From Mayamaea pseudoterrestris (taxonomy: Eukaryota; Bacillariophyta; Bacillariophyceae; Sellaphorales; Sellaphoraceae): a stretch of 64,000 bases of DNA. The stretch lies in NCBI GenBank assembly GCA_027923505.1, contig BROI01000013.1, positions 558,001 through 622,000 of the forward strand, read 5' to 3'. The notes beneath the pieces were generated by a model, which ran no database searches, had not been told where the DNA came from, and saw nothing but the letters and a program-made list of their open reading frames with translations. Both the position numbers and the translations under genes were made by a program. How positions within the stretch are numbered: position 1 is the stretch's first letter; every line of letters begins with the position of its first letter. Of the stretch, positions 12,273-24,900 are shown in pieces.

Positions 12273-14512
12273 ATACCCAATGAGTCAGGCAAAACATGTC
12301 CAGGGTATGCCATTGACAGGTGCATAGTCTCAAATGGTGCAAAAGGACTGCCTGGAGGCTGACAACATGGGTACGGCCTCCACTGTGGGTATGGCCAACA
12401 CCACAAGTTGCAGATTCTTCCCTGTCAAACGCCCCATGCCCTGGCCACCCAAATACCCAATGAGTCAGGCAAAAACATGTCCAGGGGATGCCATTGACAG
12501 GTGCATAGTCTCAAATGGTGCAAAAGGACTGCCTGGAGGCTGAACAACATGGGTACGGCCTCCACTGTGGGTATGGCCAACACCACAAGTTGCAGATTCT
12601 TCCCTGTCAAACGCCCCATGCCCTGGCCACCCAAATACCCAATGAGTCAGGCAAAACATGTCCAGGGTATGCCATTGACAGGTGCATAGTCTCAAATGGT
12701 GCAAAAGGACTGCCTGGAGGCTGACAACATGGGTACGGCCTCCACTGTGGGTATGGCCAACACCACAAGTTGCAGATTCTTCCCTGTCAAACGCCCCATG
12801 CCCTGGCCACCCAAATACCCAATGAGTCAGGCAAAACATGTCCAGGGTATGCCATTGACAGGTGCATAGTCTCAAATGGTGCAAAAGGACTGCCTGGAGG
12901 CTGACAACATGGGTACGGCCTCCACTGTGGGTATGGCCAACACCACAAGTTGCAGATTCTTCCCTGTCAAACGCCCCATGCCCTGGCCACCCAAATACCC
13001 AATGAGTCAGGCCAAACATGTCCAGGCGATGCCATTGACAGGTGCAGAGTCTCAAATGAGTGAAAAAGGACTGCCTGAGGCGAAAACCAGTGGGTATGGC
13101 CAACACCACAAGTTGCAGATTCTTCCCTGTCAAACGCCATCGGACCACCCAATACCCAATGAGTCAGGCAAAACATGTCCAGGGTTTGCCATTGACAGGT
13201 GCAGAGTCTCAAATGGTGCAAAAAGGACTGCCTGGAGGCTGACACCCGACGGTCCACTGTGGGTATGGCAACACCACAAGTTGCAGATTCTTCCCTGTCA
13301 AACGCCCCATGCCCTGGCCACCCAAATACCCAATGAGTCAGGCAAAACATGTCCAGGGGATGCCATTGACAGGTGCAGAGTCTCAAATGGTGATACCCAA
13401 TGAGTCAGGCAAAACATGTCCAGGGTATGCCATTGACAGGTGCATAGTCTCAAATGGTGCAAAAGGACTGCCTGGAGGCTGACAACATGGGTACGGCCTC
13501 CACTGTGGGTATGGCCAACACCACAAGTTGCAGATTCTTCCCTGTCAAACGCCCCATGCCCTGGCCACCCAAATACCCAATGAGTCAGGCAAAAACATGT
13601 CCAGGGGATGCCATTGACAGGTGCATAGTCTCAAATGGTGCAAAAGGACTGCCTGGAGGCTTAACAACATGGGTACGGCCTCCACTGTGGGTATGGCCAA
13701 CACCACAAGTTGCAGATTCTTCCCTGTCAAACGCCCCATGCCCTGGCCACCCAAATACCCAATGAGTCAGGCAAAACATGTCCAGGGTATGCCATTGACA
13801 GGTGCATAGTCTCAAATGGTGCAAAAGGACTGCCTGGAGGCTGACAACATGGGTACGGCCTCCACTGTGGGTATGGCCAACACCACAAGTTGCAGATTCT
13901 TCCCTGTCAAACGCCCCATGCCCTGGCCACCCAAATACCCAATGAGTCAGGCAAAACATGTCCAGGGTATGCCATTGACAGGTGCATAGTCTCAAATGGT
14001 GCAAAAGGACTGCCTGGAGGCTGACAACATGGGTACGGCCTCCACTGTGGGTATGGCCAACACCACAAGTTGCAGATTCTTCCCTGTCAAACGCCCCATG
14101 CCCTGGCCACCCAAATACCCAATGAGTCAGGCCAAACATGTCCAGGCGATGCCATTGACAGGTGCAGAGTCTCAAATGGGTGAAAAAGGACTGCCTGAGG
14201 CGAAAACCAGTGGGTATGGCCAACACCACAAGTTGCAGATTCTTCCCTGTCAAACGCCATCGGACCACCCAATACCCAATGAGTCAGGCAAAACATGTCC
14301 AGGGTTTGCCATTGACAGGTGCAGAGTCTCAAATGGTGCAAAAAGGACTGCCTGGAGGCTGACACCCGACGGTCCACTGTGGGTATGGCAACACCACAAG
14401 TTGCAGATTCTTCCCTGTCAAACGCCCCATGCCCTGGCCACCCAAATACCCAATGAGTCAGGCAAAACATGTCCAGGGGATGCCATTGACAGGTGCAGAG
14501 TCTCAAATGGTG
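12273..14512 (+). repeat. Higher-order tandem duplication, 2 x 1,120 bp, in satellite A
   Basis: Copy 1 (12273-13392) and copy 2 (13393-14512) share a very distinctive set of damaged monomers, for example GCCTGAGGCGAAAACCAGTG (near 13073 and 14193), CGCCATCGGACCACCC (near 13135 and 14255) and GACACCCGACGGTCC (near 13241 and 14361). The join at 13392/13393 breaks a monomer (AAATGGTG directly followed by ATACCCAATGAG). At least two substitutions separate the copies (ATGAGTG versus ATGGGTG; GGCTGAAC versus GGCTTAAC). The damaged monomers therefore existed before the duplication. Confidence 0.9.
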
Positions 14513-14640
14513 GTGTTGGCCAACACCACAAGTTGCAGATTCTTCCCTGTCAAACGCCCCATGCCCTGGCCACCCAAATACCCAATGAGTCAGGCAAAAC
14601 ATGTCCAGGGTAGGCCATTGACAGGTGCAGAGCCTCAAAT

Positions 14641-17600
14641 GGGAAAAAAAGGACTGCCTGGAGGCTGACAACTGGGTACGCCTCCACTGTGGGTATACCA
14701 ACAAGTTGCAGATTCTTCCCTGTCAACATGCCCTGGCCACCCAAATACCCAATGAGTCAGGCAAAACATGTCCAGGTGATGCCATTGACAGGTGCAGAGT
14801 CTCAAAGGTGAAAGATGGAGGCTGACAACATGGGAGCCTCCAGTGGGTATGGCCAACACCACAAGTTGCAGATTCTTCCCGTCAAACGCCCCATGCGGCC
14901 ACCCAAATACCCAATGAGTCAGGCAAAACATGTCCAGGGTATGCCATTGACAGGTGCATAGTCTCAAATGGTCAAAAAGGATGCCTGAGGCTGACAACTT
15001 AGCTCCACTGTGGGTATGGCCAACACCACAAGTTGCAGATTCTCCTGTCAAACGCCCCATGCCTGGCCACCCAAATACCCAATGAGTCAGGCAAAACATG
15101 TCCAGGGTATGCTATTGGCAGGTGCATAGTCCAAATGGTGCAAAAGGAGCCTGAGGCTGAACCATGGGTACGGCCCACTGTGGGTATGCCAACACACTGC
15201 AGATTCTTCCCAAACCCCATGCCCTGGCCACCCAAATACCCAATGAGTCAGGCAAAACATGTCCAGGGTAGGCCAGACAGGTGCATAGTCTCAAATGGTG
15301 AAAGGACCGTCTAGAGGTGACAACATGGGTACCTAGTGGGATGGCAAACACAAGTTGCAGATTCTTCCCTGTCAAACGCCCCATGCCCTGGCCACCCAAA
15401 TACCCAATGAGTCAAGCAAAACATGTCCAGGGATACCATGACAGGTGCAGAGTCTCAAATGGTGCAAAGCTGTGCTGGAGGCCGACAACATGACGGCTCC
15501 ACTGGGGTATGGCCAACACCACAAGTTGCAGATTCTTCCTGTCAAACGCCCCATGCCCGGCCACCCAAATACCCAATGAGTCAGGCAAAACAGTCCAGGG
15601 TGCCACACAGGTGCAGAGTCTCAAATGGCGCAAAAGGACTGTGAGGCTGGAAAAACTCCACTGGGTAGGCCACACCACAAGTTGAGATTCTTCTGTCAAA
15701 CGCATGCCTGGCCACCCAAATACCCAACGAGTCAGGCAAAACATGTCCAGGGTATGCCATTGACAGGTGCATAGTCTCAAATGGTGCAAAAGGACTGCTG
15801 AGGACACAGGGTCCCTCCATGGGTATGGCAACACCACAAGTTGCAGATTCTTCCCTGTCAAACGCCCCATGCCCTGGCCACCCAAAACCCAATGAGTCAG
15901 GCAAAACATGTCCAGGGGAGGTGAGGTGCATAGTCTCAAATGGTGAGGGAGGTGAACCGGGTACGCTCCATGGGTATGGCCAACACCACAATTGAGATCT
16001 CCTGTCAAAGCATGCTGGCACCCAACCAATGAGTCAGTAAAACATGTCCAGGGTATGCATTGAGTCTCATGGTGCAAAAGGAAAGACACAAGTTGTCGAC
16101 GGACTGTCAAACGCCGCCCTGCCACCCAAATACCTGATGAGTCATGTCCAGGGTATGCCATTGACAGGTGCAGAGTCTCAAATGGTGCAAAGGAGGAGGT
16201 GACACAGATCCCCACACCGCAGCCGTTGGCCAAACCACAAGTTTTTCAAAATGCTGGCCACCCAAATGCAAACATGTCCAGGGTATGCATTGACAGGTGC
16301 AGAGTCTCAACGGTGCAAAAAGGACTGTGGAGGCTGACACCATGGGTACGGCCCCACCGTGGGTGTAAGGGCCAAACACAAGCTGTCAAACCATGCCTGG
16401 CCACCCAAATACCAATGATCAGGCCAAACATGTCCAGGGTATGCCATTGACAGGTGCAGAGTCTCAAATGGTGCAAAAGGACTGCCTGAGGCACACCATG
16501 GGGTAGCCCAGTGGGTATGGCCAACACCACAAGTTGACGATTTTCTGTCAAAGCCCCATGCCTGGCCACCAAATACCCAATGAGTCAGGCCAAACATGTC
16601 CAGGGTATGCCATGACAGCAGCGTCTCAAATGGTTGGCAAAAGGATGGGAACGGGTGGTCCATGGGTATGGCCAACACCACAAGTTGCCGATTCTTCCTG
16701 TCAAACGCCCCATGCCCTGGCCACCCAAATACCCAATGAGTCAGGCAAAACACCCAGGGTATGCCATTGACAGGTGCAGAGTCTCAAATGGTGCAAAAAG
16801 GACCGCCTGGAGGTTGACACCATGGGTACGGCCCCACTGTGGGTTGGCCAAACAAGTTGTCGATTCCCCTGTCAAACCCCCTGCGGCCACAAATACCATG
16901 AGTAAAACATGTCCAGGGTATGCCAATGACAGGTGTAGTCCGGTGCAAAAGGACTGTGGAGGCTGACACCAGGCGGGAACACAAGTTGCGATTCCTGTCA
17001 AACCATGCCCTGGCCACCCAAATACCAATGAGTCAGGCCAAACATGTCCAGGGAGGATACAGCATAGTCTCATGGTGCAAAAGGACTGCCTGGAGGCTGA
17101 ACATACGCCCACTGTGGGTATGGGCCAACACCCGCAAGTGTCGATTATGTCAAGCATGTGGCCACCCAAATACCCAATGAGTCAGGCAAAACATGTCCAG
17201 GGATGCCATTGACAGGTGCAGAGTCTCAAATGGTGCAAAGGACTGCCGAGGCTGAACAGGGGCCTCCATGGGTATGGCCAACACCACAAGTTGTCGACTG
17301 CTGTCAAACCCCATGCCTGGCCACCCAAAAACCCAATGAGTCAGGCAAAATGTCCAGGGGAGGATTGAAGGTGCATAGTCTCAATGGTGCAAAAGGACTG
17401 CTGGAGGTGACACCATGGAGCCCCACGGTGGGTATGGCCAACACCACAAGTTGTCGATTCCCCGTCAAACGCCCCATGCCCTGGCCACAAATACCCAATG
17501 AGTCAGGCCACAAATGTCCAGGGTATGCCATTGACAGGTGCAAGTCTCAAATGGTGCAAAAGGACTGCCTGGAGGCTGACAATCCATGTTATGGCAACAC

Positions 17601-18955
17601 ACAAGTTGTCATCCTGTCAAACGCCCCATGCCCTGGCCACCCAAATACAATGAGTCGGGCAAAACATGTCCAGGGTAGGCCATTGACAGGTGCAAGTCTC
17701 AAATGGTGCAAAAGGAGCTGAGGCTGACACAGGGTACGGCCTCCAGTGGGTTGAAACACAAGTTGCCGAATTTCCTGTCAAAGCCATGCTGGCCACCAAA
17801 ACCAATGAGTCAGGCAAAACATGTCCAGGGATGCCATTGACAGGTGCAGAGTCTCTGTGCAAAAAGGACTGCTGAGGCTGACAACATGGGTACGGTCTCC
17901 ACTGTGGGTTGGCCAACACCACAGGTTGCAGATTCTCCTGTCAAATGCCCCTGGCCACCAAAACCCAATGAGTCAGAAAAATCAGGGTGTGAGTGATACT
18001 CAAATGTGCAAAAAGGACTGTGAGGCTGACAACATGGGTACGGCCCCACTGTGGGTATGGCCAACACCACAAGTTGGATTCCCTGTCAAACGCCCCATGC
18101 CCTGGCCACCCAAATACCCAATGAGTCAGGCAAACATGTTCAGGGTAGGCCATTGACAGGTGACAGAGTCTCAAATGGAGCGGAGAGGTAACCACGGTCC
18201 CACTGACCAAGTGTGTCAAACGCCCCATGCCCTGCACCCAAAATGAGTCAAACATCCAGGAGGTGCATTGCAAAAGGACTGCCTAGAGGCTGACACCATG
18301 GGTACGGCCTCCACGGTGGGTATGGCCAACACCACAAGTTGTCGATTCCACAAACGCCCATGCCCACACAAATACCAATGAGTCAGGCCAAACATGTCCA
18401 GGGGATGCCATTGACAGGTGCATAGTCTCAAATGGTGTAAAAGGACTGCCTGGGAGTACGACAACATGGGTATGGCTCCACGGTGGTTGTGGCCAACATT
18501 TCACAAGTTGTCGATTCTTCCGTCAAACATCAAACAAAATACCCAATGAATCAGACAATCCAGGGGATACCATTAAAGGAGAGTCTCAAAAGCAAAAAGG
18601 ACTGCCTGAGGCTGACACCATGGGTACCGTCATTGGGTGTGGTTGGCAACACAAGTTTTCAAACGCCCATGCCTGGCCACCCAAATACCGATGAGTCAGG
18701 CAAAAACATCCAGGGCTGACGGGGTGCTCGGGCAAGGGTAAGTTGCAATCCCTCATGCCCAAATACCCAATGAGTCAGGCCAAACATGTCCAGGGGATGC
18801 CATTGACAGGTGCATAGTCTGGTGAAAAGGACTGCCTGGAGGCTGAGCCACCAGGTACGGACTCCACGGTATGGCCAATGACCACAAGTTGTCGATTCTG
18901 ACTCAAACGCCCATGCCTGCCGCCCACAATACCCGATGAGTGATTTCAGGGTATT
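14641..18955 (+). repeat. Satellite A, left arm, eroded part running up to the inversion point
   Basis: Same orientation as the preceding array, but monomers are shortened by many small deletions. The half containing CTGGAGGCTGACACCATGGG and GGCCTCCACTGTGGG is badly eroded, while the block from CCACCCAAATACCCAATGAG to AACATGTCCAGGG stays largely readable in most units. The last left-facing unit ends near 18955 (CCGATGAGTGATTTCAGGG). This could be old, unhomogenised DNA at the turning point or poorly polished assembly. Confidence 0.93.
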
Positions 18956-21900
18956 TTGACAGGGAGAGTGCGACAAATTTGGTGTTGGCCACGCCGGAGG
19001 CGGACCTGGTGTCAGCTCCGGCAGTCCTTTTTGCACCATTTGAGACTCTGCACCTGTCAATGGCATACCCTGGACATGTTTTGCCTGACTCATTGGGTAT
19101 TTGGGTGGCCAGGGCATGGGGCGTTTGACAGGTCAGAATCGACAACTTGTGGTGTTGGCCATACCCACCGTGGAGGCCGTGTGTGTCAGCCTCCAGGCAG
19201 TCCTTTTTGCACCATTTGAGACTCTGCACCTGTCAATGGCATACCCTGGACATGTTTGGCCTGACTCATTGGGTATTTGGGTGGCCAGGGCATGGGGCGT
19301 TTGACAGGTCAGAATCGACAACTTGTGGTGTTGGCCATACCCACCGTGGAGGCCGTACCCATGGTGTCAGCCTCCAGGCAGTCCTTTTGCACCATTTGAG
19401 ACTCTGCACCTGTCAATGGCATACCCTGACATGTTGCCCTGTCATTGGGTGTGGTGTGGCCGGGCATGGGCGTTTGACAGGTCAGAATCGACAACTTGTG
19501 GTGTTGGCCATACCCACCGTGGAGGCCGTGGTGTCAGCCTCCAGGCAGTCCTTTTTGCACCATTTGAGACTCTGCACCTGTCAATGGCAAACCCTGGACA
19601 TGTTTAGCCTGACTCATTGGGTATTTGGGTGGCCAGGGGCGGGTTGCGGCAGAATCGCAATGTGGTGTTGGCCATACCCACCGTGGAGGCCGTACCCACG
19701 TGTCAGCCTCCAGGCAGTCCTCTTTGCACCATTTGAGACTCTGCACCTGTCAATGGCATACCCTGGACATGTTTGGCCTGACTCATTGGGTATTTGGGTG
19801 GCCAGGGCATGGGGCGTTTGACAGGTCAGAATCGACAACTTGTGGTGTTGGCCATACCCACCGTGGAGGCCGTACCCATGGTGTCAGCCTCCAGGCAGTC
19901 CTTTTTGCACCATTTGAGACTCTGCACCTGTCAATGGCATACCCTGGACATGTTTGGCCTGACTCATTGGGTATTTGGGTGGCCAGGGCATGGGGCGTTT
20001 GACAGGTCAGAATCGACAACTTGTGGTGTTGGCCATACCCACCGTGGAGGCCGTACCCATGGTGTCAGCCTCCAGGCAGTCCTTTTTGCACCATTTGAGA
20101 CTCTGCACCTGTCAATGGCATACCCTGGACATGTTTGGCCTGACTCATTGGGTATTTGGGTGGCCAGGGCATGGGGCGTTTGACAGGTCAGAATCGACAA
20201 CTTGTGGTGTTGGCCATACCCACCGTGGAGGCCGTACCCATGGTGTCAGCCTCCAGGCAGTCCTTTTGCACCATTTGAGACTCTGCACCTGTCAATGGCA
20301 TACCCTGGACATGTTTGGCCTGACTCATTGGGTATTTGGGTGGCCAGGGCATGGGGCGTTTGACAGGTCAGAATCGACAACTTGTGGTGTTGGCCATACC
20401 CACCGTGGAGGCCGCACCCATGGTGTCAGCCTCCAGGCAGTCCTTTTGCACCATTTGAGACTCTGCACCTGTCAATGGCATACCCTGGACATGTTTGGCC
20501 TGACTCATTGGGTATTTGGGTGGCCAGGGCATGGGGCGTTTGACAGGTCAGAATCGACAACTTGTGGTGTTGGCCATACCCACCGTGGAGGCCGTACCCA
20601 TGGTGTCAGCCTCCAGGCAGTCCTTTTGCACCATTTGAGACTCTGCACCTGTCAATGGCATACCCTGGACATGTTTGGCCTGACTCATTGGGTATTTGGG
20701 TGGCCAGGGATGGGGCGTTTGACAGGTCAGAATCGACAACTTGTGGTGTTGGCCATACCCACCGTGGAGGCCGTACCCATGGTGTCAGCCTCCAGGCAGT
20801 CCTTTTGCACCATTTGAGACTCTGCACCTGTCAATGGCATACCCTGGACATGTTTGGCCTGACTCATTGGGTATTTGGGTGGCCAGGGCATGGGGCGTTT
20901 GACAGGTCAGAATCGACAACTTGTGGTGTTGGCCATACCCACCGTGGAGGCCGTACCCATGGTGTCAGCCTCCAGGCAGTCCTTTTTGCACCATTTGAGA
21001 CTCTGCACCTGTCAATGGCATACCCTGGACATGTTTGGCCTGACTCATTGGGTATTTGGGTGGCCAGGGCATGGGGCGTTTGACAGGTCAGAATCGACAA
21101 CTTGTGGTGTTGGCCATACCCACCGTGGAGGCCGTACCCATGGTGTCAGCCTCCAGGCAGTCCTTTTTGCACCATTTGAGACTCTGCACCTGTCAATGGC
21201 ATACCCTGGACATGTTTGGCCTGACTCATTGGGTATTTGGGTGGCCAGGGCATGGGGCGTTTGACAGGTCAGAATCGACAACTTGTGGTGTTGGCCATAC
21301 CCACCGTGGAGGCCGTACCCATGGTGTCAGCCTCCAGGCAGTCCTTTTTGCACCATTTGAGACTCTGCACCTGTCAATGGCATACCCTGGACATGTTTGG
21401 CCTGACTCATTGGGTATTTGGGTGGCCAGGGCATGGGGCGTTTGACAGGTCAGAATCGACAACTTGTGGTGTTGGCCATACCCACCGTGGAGGCCGTACC
21501 CATGGTGTCAGCCTCCAGGCAGTCCTTTTTGCACCATTTGAGACTCTGCACCTGTCAATGGCATACCCTGGACATGTTTGGCCTGACTCATTGGGTATTT
21601 GGGTGGCCAGGGCATGGGGCGTTTGACAGGTCAGAATCGACAACTTGTGGTGTTGGCCATACCCACCGTGGAGGCCGTACCCATGGTGTCAGCCTCCAGG
21701 CAGTCCTTTTGCACCATTTGAGACTCTGCACCTGTCAATGGCATACCCTGGACATGTTTGGCCTGACTCATTGGGTATTTGGGTGGCCAGGGCATGGGGC
21801 GTTTGACAGGTCAGAATCGACAACTTGTGGTGTTGGCCATACCCACCGTGGAGGCCGTACCCATGGTGTCAGCCTCCAGGCAGTCCTTTTTGCACCATTT

Positions 21901-24900
21901 GAGACTCTGCACCTGTCAATGGCATACCCTGGACATGTTTGGCCTGACTCATTGGGTATTTGGGTGGCCAGGGCATGGGGCGTTTGACAGGTCAGAATCG
22001 ACAACTTGTGGTGTTGGCCATACCCACCGTGGAGGCCGTACCCATGGTGTCAGCCTCCAGGCAGTCCTTTTTGCACCATTTGAGACTCTGCACCTGTCAA
22101 TGGCATACCCTGGACATGTTTGGCCTGACTCATTGGGTATTTGGGTGGCCAGGGCATGGGGCGTTTGACAGGTCAGAATCGACAACTTGTGGTGTTGGCC
22201 ATACCCACCGTGGAGGCCGTACCCCATGGTGTCAGCCTCCAGGCAGTCCTTTTGCACCATTTGAGACTCTGCACCTGTCAATGGCATACCCTGGACATGT
22301 TTGGCCTGACTCATTGGGTATTTGGGTGGCCAGGGCATGGGGCGTTTGACAGGTCAGAATCGACAACTTGTGGTGTTGGCCATACCCACCGTGGAGGCCG
22401 TACCCCATGGTGTCAGCCTCCAGGCAGTCTTTTTGCACCATTTGAGACTCTGCACCTGTCAATGGCATACCCTGGACATGTTTGGCCTGACTCATTGGGT
22501 ATTTGGGTGGCCAGGGCATGGGGCGTTTGACAGGTCAGAATCGACAACTTGTGGTGTTGGCCATACCCACCGTGGAGGCCGTACCCATGGTGTCAGCCTC
22601 CAGGCAGTCCTTTTGCACCATTTGAGACTCTGCACCTGTCAATGGCATACCCTGGACATGTTTGGCCTGACTCATTGGGTATTTGGGTGGCCAGGGCATG
22701 GGGCGTTTGACAGGTCAGAATCGACAACTTGTGGTGTTGGCCATACCCACCGTGGAGGCCGTACCCATGGTGTCAGCCTCCAGGCAGTCCTTTTTGCACC
22801 ATTTGAGACTCTGCACCTGTCAATGGCATACCCTGGACATGTTTGGCCTGACTCATTGGGTATTTGGGTGGCCAGGGCATGGGGCGTTTGACAGGTCAGA
22901 ATCGACAACTTGTGGTGTTGGCCATACCCACCGTGGAGGCCGTACCCATGGTGTCAGCCTCCAGGCAGTCCTTTTTGCACCATTTGAGACTCTGCACCTG
23001 TCAATGGCATACCCTGGACATGTTTGGCCTGACTCATTGGGTATTTGGGTGGCCAGGGCATGGGGCGTTTGACAGGTCAGAATCGACAACTTGTGGTGTT
23101 GGCCATACCCACCGTGGAGGCCGTACCCATGGTGTCAGCCTCCAGGCAGTCCTTTTTGCACCATTTGAGACTCTGCACCTGTCAATGGCATACCCTGGAC
23201 ATGTTTGGCCTGACTCATTGGGTATTTGGGTGGCCAGGGCATGGGGCGTTTGACAGGTCAGAATCGACAACTTGTGGTGTTGGCCATACCCACCGTGGAG
23301 GCCGTACCCATGGTGTCAGCCTCCAGGCAGTCCTTTTTGCACCATTTGAGACTCTGCACCTGTCAATGGCATACCCTGGACATGTTTGGCCTGACTCATT
23401 GGGTATTTGGGTGGCCAGGGCATGGGGCGTTTGACAGGTCAGAATCGACAACTTGTGGTGTTGGCCATACCCACCGTGGAGGCCGTACCCCATGGTGTCA
23501 GCCTCCAGGCAGTCCTTTTTGCACCATTTGAGACTCTGCACCTGTCAATGGCATACCCTGGACATGTTTGGCCTGACTCATTGGGTATTTGGGTGGCCAG
23601 GGCATGGGGCGTTTGACAGGTCAGAATCGACAACTTGTGGTGTTGGCCATACCCACCGTGGAGGCCGTACCCATGGTGTCAGCCTCCAGGCAGTCCTTTT
23701 TGCACCATTTGAGACTCTGCACCTGTCAATGGCATACCCTGGACATGTTTGGCCTGACTCATTGGGTATTTGGGTGGCCAGGGCATGGGGCGTTTGACAG
23801 GTCAGAATCGACAACTTGTGGTGTTGGCCATACCCACCGTGGAGGCCGTACCCCATGGTGTCAGCCTCCAGGCAGTCCTTTTTGCACCATTTGAGACTCT
23901 GCACCTGTCAATGGCATACCCTGGACATGTTTGGCCTGACTCATTGGGTATTTGGGTGGCCAGGGCATGGGGCGTTTGACAGGTCAGAATCGACAACTTG
24001 TGGTGTTGGCCATACCCACCGTGGAGGCCGTACCCATGGTGTCAGCCTCCAGGCAGTCCTTTTTGCACCATTTGAGACTCTGCACCTGTCAATGGCATAC
24101 CCTGGACATGTTTGGCCTGACTCATTGGGTATTTGGGTGGCCAGGGCATGGGGCGTTTGACAGGTCAGAATCGACAACTTGTGGTGTTGGCCATACCCAC
24201 CGTGGAGGCCGTACCCATGGTGTCAGCCTCCAGGCAGTCCTTTTGCACCATTTGAGACTCTGCACCTGTCAATGGCATACCCTGGACATGTTTGGCCTGA
24301 CTCATTGGGTATTTGGGTGGCCAGGGCATGGGGCGTTTGACAGGTCAGAATCGACAACTTGTGGTGTTGGCCATACCCACCGTGGAGGCCGTACCCATGG
24401 TGTCAGCCTCCAGGCAGTCCTTTTGCACCATTTGAGACTCTGCACCTGTCAATGGCATACCCTGGACATGTTTGGCCTGACTCATTGGGTATTTGGGTGG
24501 CCAGGGCATGGGGCGTTTGACAGGTCAGAATCGACAACTTGTGGTGTTGGCCATACCCACCGTGGAGGCCGTACCCATGGTGTCAGCCTCCAGGCAGTCC
24601 TTTTGCACCATTTGAGACTCTGCACCTGTCAATGGCATACCCTGGACATGTTTGGCCTGACTCATTGGGTATTTGGGTGGCCAGGGCATGGGGCGTTTGA
24701 CAGGTCAGAATCGACAACTTGTGGTGTTGGCCATACCCACCGTGGAGGCCGTACCCATGGTGTCAGCCTCCAGGCAGTCCTTTTTGCACCATTTGAGACT
24801 CTGCACCTGTCAATGGCATACCCTGGACATGTTTGGCCTGACTCATTGGGTATTTGGGTGGCCAGGGCATGGGGCGTTTGACAGGTCAGAATCGACAACT

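Larger units (their letters stand above)
5857..14640 (+). repeat. Satellite A, left arm, well conserved (181-bp tandem monomers)
   Basis: Head-to-tail copies with a dominant period of 181 bp. Landmarks in this orientation include AATACCCAATGAGTCAGG, AAACATGTCCAGGG, GTGCAGAGTCTCAAATGGTG, GGACTGCCTGGAGGCTGA and GGCCAACACCACAAGTTG. The bulk of the arm carries the GCAGATTCTTCCCTGTCAAA and CAGGCAAAACATG variants, while the first kilobase or so mixes several variant states. Short length changes (A-runs, single lost bases) shift the frame between monomers. The arm contains two large tandem duplications (1,821 and 1,120 bp). No gene is embedded in it; open frames on both strands come from the low stop content of the monomer. 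Confidence 0.97.

Noticed and set aside
23952-24881. 309-codon frame made of 60-residue repeats in the right arm
   Set aside because: Produced by consecutive 180-bp units that keep frame. Identical peptides recur at dozens of places with the satellite, and the frame ends as soon as a 181- or 182-bp unit occurs.
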